Shown here piece by piece: positions 22,893-29,799 of a stretch of DNA of 29,799 bases (positions are counted from its first letter, which is position 1; every line of letters begins with the position of its first letter). The stretch lies in contig DAOUWH010000001.1 in NCBI GenBank assembly GCA_030667205.1, forward strand, positions 1-29,799. The letters are read 5' to 3'. Under the pieces are notes generated by a model. That model was not told where the DNA came from. It searched no databases and worked only from the letters and a program-made list of their open reading frames with translations. Both the position numbers and the translations under genes were made by a program. Source of the DNA: Nitrospirota bacterium. Lineage in GTDB: Bacteria > Nitrospirota > Thermodesulfovibrionia > Thermodesulfovibrionales > JdFR-86.

Positions 22893-24077
22893 TTATTTCT
22901 TGAAGTCGTCGTCGCTCCAGAAGAAGAACGGGTCTTTCCTGGGCTCAAACACCTGTGCCGGGCTCGGAGGAACTCCTATGGCCTCGAGGAACGGCCTCAT
23001 GCCCTTTACCTCGATGAGCTCGCCGATCCTCTCCCTGGGCTTGGCGTTGTCGTCCCACCATTCGATAATTTTGCTTATCATCTCGTAGAGATCGTCGTAG
23101 GGCGGCTCGATCTTCATGAACGGAACGACTACCCACGAAAGCAGCGAGCCCACGACGATGGGGGCCTTGGAGCCGATGAGGATGGTTATGCCTTTCTCGC
23201 CTGTGGTCTTCAGGGCCTTTGTCATCTTCGTGATGCAGTGCATGCAGCGCGAGCACTCGCCGTTGTCGATGCTGAGTTCCTTGCCGTCGTAGCTCATGCA
23301 GCTGGTGGGGCACATTTCGACTATCTCGGCGTTGATGTCCATACCCTTGCCTGCATAGTCCTTGACTGCGGCCTGGTCAATTGCGATGTCGCCTTTCCAG
23401 GTGCCGATTATCGAGCAGTCGGAACGGGCGATTGCGGCCACGCAGTCGCACGCGCAACCCGCGACCTTTATCTTGAACTTGTAGGGGTATGCCGGCCTGT
23501 GCATCTCGTCCTGGAACCTCTGGGTCATCTCGTTGCAGATGCCCATTGCGTCGATGTTGGACCACTCGCACCTTGCGGCACCGATGCAGCAGCTCGGGGT
23601 CCTCATTGCCGAACCCGAACCGCCGAGGTCCCATCCCCTGGAGGAGTACTCGGCAAATATCGGCTCGAGGGCCTCGGTCGTGGTGCCCAAGAGCACCAGG
23701 TCGCCCGTGGAACCATGTACGTTAGTCAGACCGCTTCCGTACTTGTCCCATATGTTGCAGATTTCCCTCAGGGCCTTTGTCGTGTAGAAAAAGCCGCTGG
23801 GCTGGTTAATCCTGACGGTGTGGAAGTGGGCAACACCGGGGAATTCATCCGGAAGAGCGGAATACCTTCCGATGACTCCTCCGCCGTAACCAAGAACTCC
23901 GACGATTCCGCCGTGTTTCCAGTAGCCGCGCTTGTCCCTGTAGGACTTTTCGACCAGGCCGAGCTCGTCGTTGGCCATGTTGCTATGCGTCGCGGACTTC
24001 TTGATTTCCGTCACGAAGCTTGGCCACGGGCCTTTTTCGAGTTCGTCCAGAAGTGGTGTGTCATACTTCTTTCCCAT
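22893..24077 (-). CDS. dsrA: Dissimilatory sulfite reductase subunit alpha
   Basis: This 394-residue protein is DsrA. It opens PLLDELEKGPWPSFVTEIKK and continues YWKHGGIVGVLGYGGGVIGRYS and GVAHFHTVRINQPSGFFYTT, strongly conserved in the family. The siroheme/[4Fe-4S] cysteines are in PSCCIGAARCEW and GCACDCVAA. A ferredoxin domain follows with CPTSCMSYDG and CSRCMHCITKM. It is the catalytic partner of DsrB. The length is somewhat below that of Desulfovibrio DsrA. The start ATG 24077 has AAAGGAGGG about seven bases upstream. It is the first gene of the dsrABDN cluster and is divergent from a PhoU-like gene. Confidence 0.96.
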   Translation of the reverse strand: MGKKYDTPLLDELEKGPWPSFVTEIKKSATHSNMANDELGLVEKSYRDKRGYWKHGGIVGVLGYGGGVIGRYSALPDEFPGVAHFHTVRINQPSGFFYTTKALREICNIWDKYGSGLTNVHGSTGDLVLLGTTTEALEPIFAEYSSRGWDLGGSGSAMRTPSCCIGAARCEWSNIDAMGICNEMTQRFQDEMHRPAYPYKFKIKVAGCACDCVAAIARSDCSIIGTWKGDIAIDQAAVKDYAGKGMDINAEIVEMCPTSCMSYDGKELSIDNGECSRCMHCITKMTKALKTTGEKGITILIGSKAPIVVGSLLSWVVVPFMKIEPPYDDLYEMISKIIEWWDDNAKPRERIGELIEVKGMRPFLEAIGVPPSPAQVFEPRKDPFFFWSDDDFKK

Positions 24078-24384
24078 TAGCGCCCTCCTTTAAGAGAGAT
24101 TAAGTTTATACTCCTCTAGCTTCCGAACACAAAAGTAGCGGTGAAGACAGAGCTTAAGCCTAATATACCCGTATCTGTGGGGTCAAATAAGAAATATTAA
24201 TCGGCAAATCACTATTGTTTATGTGCCCGGCGTCAGCAGGAATCTCAGCAAATTCAGCCGGTTGGGACAAATCAGGAAGCCTAACCTTTTGCGAGGCGGG
24301 CAAATCTGCTAAGATGAAATCAGGACGGTACACTAATCTAATCGGTGTGAAAACATTATGAAAACAGGCAATTAGGAGGTGGGT
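24078..24384. other. Divergent intergenic region upstream of dsrA
   Basis: These 307 bases are AT-richer than the flanks and hold the control regions of dsrA (minus) and the PhoU-like gene (plus). On the minus strand TTGACC (24186-24181) is followed by AT-rich TATATTAG, but the spacing of 13-15 bases is poor. On the plus strand TGC-TAAGAT (24307-24315) is an extended -10 candidate, with TTGCGA 15 bases upstream of its hexamer. No gene or RNA was recognised. Confidence 0.45.
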
Positions 24385-24963
24385 ATGGCCCTTAAGGAGC
24401 AGGTTTTCGAAATGCACAATGTGATTGACGACATGGTGGAATGCATAGACTCGCTTTATACGGGGTTCATATACAATAACCTTATGCTTATCGGAGAGGC
24501 CGAGAGCGTGGTGGAATCGGCAGGCAGCCGCACGGCCGCCCTTACCGAGGGACTGGCTGGGGAGGCCGGGGCAGAGCCCTATGTCTCGGTGCCTTCTCAC
24601 ATAGCGCAGATGGCCGAGGGACTCGGGCGCGTTGTGCCGAGCCTGAAGAGCAAGATCAAGGAGGACGTGCTCTTCAGCGACCGTGCCATGGCTGAACTCG
24701 ATTATATGTTCGAGAGGACGCGGGACATCCTCATAAGCACCAGGGACCTGGTGCTTGCCCGAAATGTGCTGATATCCAGACATGTGGAGGAGGCCCAGCG
24801 GGCCGTCGAGAAGATGGCCGACACGTATGCCACCCGATACGAAGACAGTCTGGTAGGGGGCCTTAGCACTCCCCGGTCCTCTCAGCTTTATATCCGGATG
24901 CTCGATGCCTTCAAGGTCATTTCCTGGCACGCAAAGGAGATCGCGAAAGACCTTGCCGGATAG
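24385..24963 (+). CDS. PhoU-like helical protein
   Basis: This 192-residue, soluble, almost wholly helical protein resembles a single PhoU-type domain. The segment LYIRMLDAFKVISWHAKEIAKDL looks like the C-terminal helix pair of PhoU domains, and FSDRAMAELDYMFERTRDILIST like an earlier one. No signal peptide, membrane segment or catalytic motif is visible. PhoU proteins damp phosphate uptake or signalling, but no Pst or Pho gene is nearby, so the role here is unknown. The start is ATG 24385, which follows AGGAGGT by four bases. GTG 24379 lies inside that site and is rejected. The 3' end overlaps the radical SAM gene by 11 bases. Confidence 0.55.
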   Translation: MALKEQVFEMHNVIDDMVECIDSLYTGFIYNNLMLIGEAESVVESAGSRTAALTEGLAGEAGAEPYVSVPSHIAQMAEGLGRVVPSLKSKIKEDVLFSDRAMAELDYMFERTRDILISTRDLVLARNVLISRHVEEAQRAVEKMADTYATRYEDSLVGGLSTPRSSQLYIRMLDAFKVISWHAKEIAKDLAG

Positions 24964-25897
24964 TTTTACGCCTGCATATCTGTTGCTGACAGAGGCGGAG
25001 CTTGCCCGAAGGGTTGAGGCCGCGGAGAAAGTCCTCCGGCACTGCCGCCTCTGCCCGAGGGCCTGCGAGGTCGACAGGACCGACGGCGAGAAGGGCTTCT
25101 GCCGCATACTCGATAAACATGTAGTCTCCAGCTGGGGGCCGCACTTCGGCGAGGAAAGGCCGCTTGTGGGCCGTTCCGGCTCGGGCACCATATTCTTTGC
25201 GGGCTGCAACCTGGGCTGCATATTCTGCCAGAACTGGCAGATAAGCCATGCCGCCGAAGGCGCGGAGGTCTCCACCGAAAGGCTCGCGGACGTTATGCTT
25301 GAGCTGCAGGACGGGGGCTGCCACAACATAAACTTCGTCACCCCCACGCACCAGACGCCCATGATACTGCGCGCGTTGCTTGTAGCGCGCAAGGCCGGGT
25401 TCAGGCTGCCCCTTGTGTACAACTGCGGGGGCTATGAATCCCTCGATACCCTGAAGCTGCTTGACTGGATAGTGGACATATACATGCCGGATTTCAAATA
25501 CTCCGACCCCGGGCCTGCGAAGAAATATTCAAAGGCCGCTGACTACCCCCAAGTCGCCCGGGCCGCCCTGAAGGAGATGCACCGGCAGGTGGGCGACCTG
25601 GTTATCGACCCCGGAGGGGTCGCCCTGAGAGGACTTTTGCTGAGGCACCTCGTCCTGCCCGGCGGCCTCGCGGGCACCGGAGAGGTCGTCAGGTTCGTTG
25701 CGGAGGAAATCTCAAAGGACACATATATCAATATAATGGACCAGTACCACCCCTGCTACAAGGCCTTCGAACACCCGCCCCTTGACAGGGGGCTCACTGC
25801 CGGCGAGTACGAGGGGGCCGTCCGGATGGCCCTCGATGCCGGCCTCAAGAGGATAGACGGCATTACCGTCTCTCGAAGGGTACGCTTTAGTCTCTGA
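24953..25897 (+). CDS. Radical SAM protein, PflX-like (COG1313-type)
   Basis: This protein of about 314 residues is a radical SAM enzyme resembling pyruvate formate-lyase activase. It has an N-terminal cysteine motif CRLCPRAC and GEKGFCRI. The SAM [4Fe-4S] site CNLGCIFCQNW (C-x3-C-x2-C) is preceded by GRSGSGTIFFAG. Later come GGCHNINFVTPTHQTP and DIYMPDFKYSD. Members of this uncharacterised group presumably generate a radical on a protein or modify a small molecule; the target is not known. The start is probably TTG 24953, with AAGGAG about 13 bases upstream, overlapping the PhoU-like gene by 11 bases. ATG 24905 is the alternative but adds an Arg/Ser-rich N terminus unlike the family. No PFL-like partner gene is in the window. 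Confidence 0.82.
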   Translation: MPDSFTPAYLLLTEAELARRVEAAEKVLRHCRLCPRACEVDRTDGEKGFCRILDKHVVSSWGPHFGEERPLVGRSGSGTIFFAGCNLGCIFCQNWQISHAAEGAEVSTERLADVMLELQDGGCHNINFVTPTHQTPMILRALLVARKAGFRLPLVYNCGGYESLDTLKLLDWIVDIYMPDFKYSDPGPAKKYSKAADYPQVARAALKEMHRQVGDLVIDPGGVALRGLLLRHLVLPGGLAGTGEVVRFVAEEISKDTYINIMDQYHPCYKAFEHPPLDRGLTAGEYEGAVRMALDAGLKRIDGITVSRRVRFSL

Positions 25898-25916
25898 TAA
25901 TTGCCTTGAACTCGGC

Positions 25917-27836
25917 TTAATAGCCCATTCGCTCAAGCGCTTTTAGCTGCTGGGCGCCTTGACGGGGGAATCTCTGGTAGATAGCCCTGGCCTCTGCGTA
26001 CTTTTTAAGGGCGAAAAGGGCGTCTGCCTTGGCAATATGGCATGTGGGGTTGTCCGGCATCCCCATGAGGAGCACGTTCTCGGTGTTCACGATCTCGTTG
26101 AATATCCACATCTTGTCCATGTTGTAGCGGGAGATGATTTCCCGGTTCCTCTTGACGTCCCGGACGAAAACCGCGCTGTTGTTTCTCAGGAATACGAGCT
26201 TCCACTGGTCCTCTTCCACGAGGGCCGGAGCCAGTGGGATTATGTGGCCCGATTCCCTGAAGACAACAGGTATAACGATGAAGTTTATGTTGTATGCATC
26301 GAGCTGTTTCCGCCATTCGGGGAAGGTCTTCAGTATTGCGTCTGCGGCCCAGGAGACGTTGCTGTCTATGGCCCTGCCGTCTATAAAGACATTGTACTGG
26401 GGATAGAGCCGCCAGATCATAAACCCTCCCCACGTATAAAAATTATACATTGGCCCCTGGGGCTGCGCTTCTTCGAGGAAGTTCGAAAGGGCAACCGGAT
26501 ACCACGGCGTAATCCATCCGCGAGCAACCGCAGGCCGCAGCATCAAATGCAGGATGCCTGAGTACGTAGTGGTAAGGAAGCCCACGGTGAGCACCAGCAG
26601 AAGGGCTATGACTACATAGAAGAGCTTTCTGTAATTTATCGGCGGGAGTCTGAACTCCAGGGCTGTTTTCCCCATGTAAAACGGAAGCACCGTGAGGGAG
26701 AACATCAGGCCCCTTGCGTAGTAGTTCGCAAAAAACGTAATCATGCCTGCGGCAAACAGCTCGGCAAAATCTATTTTCCGCCTGGCGATGTACTTGATGA
26801 ACAGGCTTAGAAACAGCACGCCCGTGAATATCCAGTAGAACATTATCCACTTGTAGCGCAGGGTGTCGTAAAAATAGTAAAGGGGCTTGAATTCAAGCAC
26901 TACTGTCTCGACCCAGCCCGTTTTGCCGCCGCCTGCGACGGTCTGTGAGAAGTCCCTTATAAACCTTAAGCTCAGGCCTGTGAAATATTCATAGAAGAGG
27001 TGATAGGTGTTGGGGTTGATGAAAGACGCACCTATCGATACAGCGCATATTACGAAGAAAACCGGATGGGTCCCCTCGCGGGCGGGGCCCCTGAGCCTGT
27101 GCCAGAGAAACGAAAGGGCCTCTGCGCCGAAGTAAATAAGAATTATTATGTTGCCCACGATGAAGCCCGCGTGCAGGTTCGACCACAGCGCCATGAGTGC
27201 GGGCATGAGCACCATGGAGATGTCGAACCTCCGGGCCCCGGAACTGCGGAGCCTCTCAAGGAGCATGATCAGGAGAAGGACCAGCAGAAATGAGAACCCC
27301 TGTGGCCTCTCGAACGCGTAGAAAAGCTGAAGCGTCAGGAGCACCCCGGGCAGGGTCACAATCCCGAGGGCCGCATAATGGTTCATCCCCTTTCTTATGA
27401 GCCAGAGAAATATCGCGAGCATCGGCAGTATGATGAGTACATTTCTTAACATCACCACCCCGGCCACTCCTCCGCCCCTTTCGGCGAGGGCGAAGACGAC
27501 CTGCCCGAGCCACTGGCTCCTGAGCCCCCTTATCTGAATGTCGGAGAGTGGCTTCGGTGTCGTGTAGGAGAAGGGGTCCTCACTGGGGAGTTCCATGTTC
27601 TGGAGGATGTAGTCCCCGGTCTTGAGGTGCCACCACACGTCCGGGTCGTTCAGGGGATACTTCAGGGCGAGGCTGAAGAGATAGACAAAGAACAGCACCG
27701 AAAGCAGCACCCTGGGGGCCAGTCTGAACACTGTGATTTTTATATCCGGCTTTACATCCTGCCGGGAAGAATTTTTATCTTCGGGCTCGGATTCTTTGCC
27801 CTGTTTTTTTAGTTTTTTATCCCGTTTTCCTGCCAT
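25917..27836 (-). CDS. Multi-pass membrane protein, probable GT-C-type glycosyltransferase
   Basis: This 639-residue protein has a lysine-rich cytoplasmic N terminus, about ten membrane segments and a soluble C-terminal part of roughly 190 residues. Just after the first membrane segment comes NDPDVWWHLKTGDYIL, followed by DPFSYTTP and SQWLGQVVFAL. Acidic residues in the first outer loop are typical of GT-C enzymes that take sugars from polyprenyl-phosphate donors. The C terminus (FIDGRAIDSNVSWAADAIL, then CHIAKADALFALKKYAEARAIY) ends in one TPR-like unit. The gene overlaps the GDP-mannose enzyme gene by 20 bases and follows a polyprenol-phosphate-mannose synthase, which suggests mannose transfer at the outer face of the inner membrane. 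This is inferred from fold and context only. Confidence 0.6.
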   Translation of the reverse strand: MAGKRDKKLKKQGKESEPEDKNSSRQDVKPDIKITVFRLAPRVLLSVLFFVYLFSLALKYPLNDPDVWWHLKTGDYILQNMELPSEDPFSYTTPKPLSDIQIRGLRSQWLGQVVFALAERGGGVAGVVMLRNVLIILPMLAIFLWLIRKGMNHYAALGIVTLPGVLLTLQLFYAFERPQGFSFLLVLLLIMLLERLRSSGARRFDISMVLMPALMALWSNLHAGFIVGNIIILIYFGAEALSFLWHRLRGPAREGTHPVFFVICAVSIGASFINPNTYHLFYEYFTGLSLRFIRDFSQTVAGGGKTGWVETVVLEFKPLYYFYDTLRYKWIMFYWIFTGVLFLSLFIKYIARRKIDFAELFAAGMITFFANYYARGLMFSLTVLPFYMGKTALEFRLPPINYRKLFYVVIALLLVLTVGFLTTTYSGILHLMLRPAVARGWITPWYPVALSNFLEEAQPQGPMYNFYTWGGFMIWRLYPQYNVFIDGRAIDSNVSWAADAILKTFPEWRKQLDAYNINFIVIPVVFRESGHIIPLAPALVEEDQWKLVFLRNNSAVFVRDVKRNREIISRYNMDKMWIFNEIVNTENVLLMGMPDNPTCHIAKADALFALKKYAEARAIYQRFPRQGAQQLKALERMGY

Positions 27837-29256
27837 ATGAGTCGTCAGACCTTATTATATCATCTTCGCCGAGGTACTCGCCGCTCTGGATCTCTATGAT
27901 CCTCAGCGGCACAAGACCGGTGTTCTCCAGCCTGTGCATGACGGTGGCAGGGATGAAGGTGCTTTCGTTTTTATGGACGAAGAACGTCTCTTCGCCCTTC
28001 GTTACCTTTGCCGTGCCCGCGACCACAATCCAGTGCTCCGAGCGGTGGTTGTGCATCTGGAGGCTCAGCTTTGCCCTGGGCTTCAGGTAGATGTGCTTTA
28101 TCTGGTGGTTGGGGCCTTTCTCGAGCACCGAGAACCAGCCCCACGGCCTGTCCTCGACCTTAGGGGAGAGGTACTCCTCTTTGCCCTCCTCCTTGAGCCT
28201 GCCGACGAGGTCTTTGACCTTCTGTACCTGGTCCTTCGGGGCGATGAGGGTTGCGTCGGAGGTGTCCACGACTACCATGTCTTTGAGGCCGATGGCGGCT
28301 ATGAGCCTGCCGCCGCCGAAGAATATCGAGTCGCTGCAATCTATTCCGACGACATTGCCAAGGGAGATATTCCCCTCCGTATCCCTGTCGAGGACCTCGT
28401 CCAGAGCGCTCCAGCTGCCGATGTCCGACCAGGGGAAGCCCGCCGCTACCATCACGACCTTTTTGGACTTCTCCATGATGCCGTAGTCTATGGAGACGCT
28501 ATCGAGAGAGCCGTACATGTTGGCCAGGGCGGCGTCTTCCTTCTTTGTGTTCAGCGCGGCCCCGATGCCAGAGAAAGCCTTGTGCATCCCGGGCATGTAT
28601 TTTTTGAGTTCCTCTATAATCACCGATGCCTTAAAGAGGAACATCCCGCTGTTCCAGTAATAGGAGCCTTCCTTGATGAAGGATCTGGCGGTCCTCATGG
28701 CGGGCTTTTCCACGAACTTCTGTACGCGGGAGACCCCGCCCCGGAGCCTGCTGCCTGCCTTAATGTAGCCGTAGCCCGTCTCGGGCCTTGCGGGTTTTAT
28801 GCCGAGTGTGACGATGTTGCCTTTTTGGGCCTCTTCGGCGGCTCGCCTCACGGTGGCCCTGAACCCCTCGGTGTCGGTTATATAGTGGTCCGATGGCAGA
28901 ACGAGCATGAGGGCCCTGGGGTTTTTCTTGTGGAGCTTAAAGGCCGCAAGGGCTATGGCGGCCGCGGTGTTTTTGCCCTCGGGCTCGATTACGCACTTGA
29001 CGTCATCCAGAACCTCCATAAGCTGCCACTTGACGAGGTCGCTCTGGCCAGCCGTCGTGACTATAAGGATGTTTGAGGGCTTCACCTCGCCGTAGAGCCT
29101 ATGGATCGTCTCCTGGATGAGGGTCCTTTCGCCCACTATCTTGAGGAACTGCTTTGGGAACGTCTCGCGCGAGAGGGGCCAGAACCTGGTGCCCTTTCCG
29201 CCTGCCATGATTACTGCATAGAGGTCTTTGTTTATTCCATGTTTAGTGCCGGCCAT
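27817..29256 (-). CDS. manC: Mannose-1-phosphate guanylyltransferase / mannose-6-phosphate isomerase
   Basis: This 479-residue bifunctional enzyme makes GDP-mannose. The nucleotidyltransferase domain begins with VIMAGGKGTRFWPLSR (residues 15-30) and includes FPKQFLKI, VLPSDHYI and VEKPA. The C-terminal type II phosphomannose isomerase cupin starts at RPWGWFSVL and has QMHNHRSEHWIVVAGTAKVT, with the metal-binding histidines, and FIPATVMHRLENTG. GDP-mannose feeds the adjacent polyprenol-phosphate-mannose synthase. The start ATG 29256 has GAAGG about eight bases upstream, and the gene is 14 bases after the glycosyltransferase gene. Confidence 0.93.
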   Translation of the reverse strand: MAGTKHGINKDLYAVIMAGGKGTRFWPLSRETFPKQFLKIVGERTLIQETIHRLYGEVKPSNILIVTTAGQSDLVKWQLMEVLDDVKCVIEPEGKNTAAAIALAAFKLHKKNPRALMLVLPSDHYITDTEGFRATVRRAAEEAQKGNIVTLGIKPARPETGYGYIKAGSRLRGGVSRVQKFVEKPAMRTARSFIKEGSYYWNSGMFLFKASVIIEELKKYMPGMHKAFSGIGAALNTKKEDAALANMYGSLDSVSIDYGIMEKSKKVVMVAAGFPWSDIGSWSALDEVLDRDTEGNISLGNVVGIDCSDSIFFGGGRLIAAIGLKDMVVVDTSDATLIAPKDQVQKVKDLVGRLKEEGKEEYLSPKVEDRPWGWFSVLEKGPNHQIKHIYLKPRAKLSLQMHNHRSEHWIVVAGTAKVTKGEETFFVHKNESTFIPATVMHRLENTGLVPLRIIEIQSGEYLGEDDIIRSDDSYGRKTG

Positions 29257-29270
29257 AGAGCGCCTTCTGT

Positions 29271-29799
29271 TTAATCCTTCTCTTTCGTCCTTCCCCCGGA
29301 AGGATATTTTTTGAGACCGAGGGACTGCATAATGCGGTTTTTAATCTCATCGAGCTTCAGCCGCCAGGGGAGGAACATGGCCTCTCCGATGATGCTCTTT
29401 GACATCTTGGAGGCCCCGTGGGTCCTTTCCGTAAACACTATGGGGATTTCCCTGACCCTCATGCCCATGCGCCAGACCCGGTAGGCCATCTCTATCTGGA
29501 AGGCATAGCCCTCGGAGCGCACGGCGTCGAGGTAGATGGACTCAAGTGCCCTGCGGCTGAATGCCCTGAAGCCGCTGGTCATGTCCGTAAGGCGGGTGCC
29601 GAGGAGGCGGGTGGCGTAAAAATTCCCGGCTCTCGAAAGCAGGAGCCTACTGAAGCCCCAGCCCACCACGCTTATCATCCCTCCTATGTACCTTGAGCCC
29701 ACGACAAGGTCTGACCCGCCCTTTATCTCCTCGATAAAACGGGGGAGCGCCAGAGGGTCGTGCGAGAAGTCGGAATCCATCTCTATGAAACAATCATAG
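29271..29799 (-). CDS. Polyprenol-phosphate-mannose synthase-like glycosyltransferase, partial
   Basis: This family 2 glycosyltransferase runs off the right edge of the window. The frame stays open to base 29798 (YDCFIEMDSDFSHDP), so an ATG at 29780 is internal and not the start. Visible motifs are the metal-binding MDSDFSHDP, DLVVGSRYIGG, DMTSGFRAFSRRAL, GYAFQIEMAYRVWRMG and VFTERTHGASKMS, all hallmarks of dolichol-phosphate-mannose-synthase-like enzymes. They transfer mannose from GDP-mannose to a polyprenyl phosphate at the inner membrane. The C terminus is soluble and short, without the membrane domain that some bacterial members carry. It is followed within 14 bases by the GDP-mannose enzyme gene. 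Confidence 0.88.
   Translation of the reverse strand, partial: YDCFIEMDSDFSHDPLALPRFIEEIKGGSDLVVGSRYIGGMISVVGWGFSRLLLSRAGNFYATRLLGTRLTDMTSGFRAFSRRALESIYLDAVRSEGYAFQIEMAYRVWRMGMRVREIPIVFTERTHGASKMSKSIIGEAMFLPWRLKLDEIKNRIMQSLGLKKYPSGGRTKEKD

Noticed and set aside
24160..25422. Minus-strand open frame of 420 codons opposite the PhoU-like and radical SAM genes
   Set aside because: It is antisense to a clear radical SAM enzyme, is rich in Ser/Arg/Pro as expected of a shadow frame and has no ribosome-binding site.
27934..29076. Plus-strand open frame of 380 codons opposite the GDP-mannose enzyme
   Set aside because: It is antisense to an unmistakable ManC-type gene and contains no motif of its own.

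Overview
The window comes from a strictly bacterial, moderately GC-rich genome with dense gene packing, frequent ATGA overlaps and several TTG starts. The complete dsrA-dsrB-dsrD-dsrN block marks the organism as a reductive sulfite/sulfate reducer, because DsrD is typical of the reductive pathway. The Dsr proteins look like those of Desulfobacterota or Nitrospirota (Thermodesulfovibrio-like) lineages. I cannot settle the phylum by eye.

Layout. Positions 1-88 hold the start of an exported protein. Positions 209-2514 (minus) encode a two-gene quaternary-amine ABC transporter with a permease fused to its substrate-binding domain. A divergent regulatory region (2515-2966) separates it from a tight six-gene plus-strand operon (2967-9436): a stand-alone methionine-synthase-type B12 reactivation protein, an MttB-family methyltransferase, a pterin-binding methyltransferase, a second MttB-family methyltransferase, a corrinoid protein and a SAM-dependent methyltransferase. 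This is a non-pyrrolysine betaine-type demethylation module facing its own transporter. An asparagine-synthetase homologue whose catalytic Cys2 is Gly converges on it (9487-11004). A minus-strand housekeeping block follows (11123-17167): recJ, secF, secD, an HD-domain protein, yajC and a helical-repeat protein with a possibly leaderless promoter. Next are an ECF sigma factor and a transmembrane VWA protein (17267-19947), then dsrNDBA (20004-24077, minus). A PhoU-like protein and a PflX-like radical SAM protein are transcribed divergently from dsrA. The window ends in a mannose pathway (25917-29799): a membrane glycosyltransferase-like protein, a bifunctional GDP-mannose enzyme and a partial polyprenol-phosphate-mannose synthase.

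How the genes fit together (inference). A quaternary amine such as glycine betaine would be imported. Its methyl group would pass through one MttB protein to the corrinoid protein and then to tetrahydrofolate, where a reversed Wood-Ljungdahl methyl branch could oxidise it. The electrons would reach DsrAB. The SAM methyltransferase and the glutaminase-dead amide synthetase are not explained by known betaine systems and are the most promising unknowns. No tRNA, rRNA, CRISPR array, insertion sequence or phage gene was recognised.
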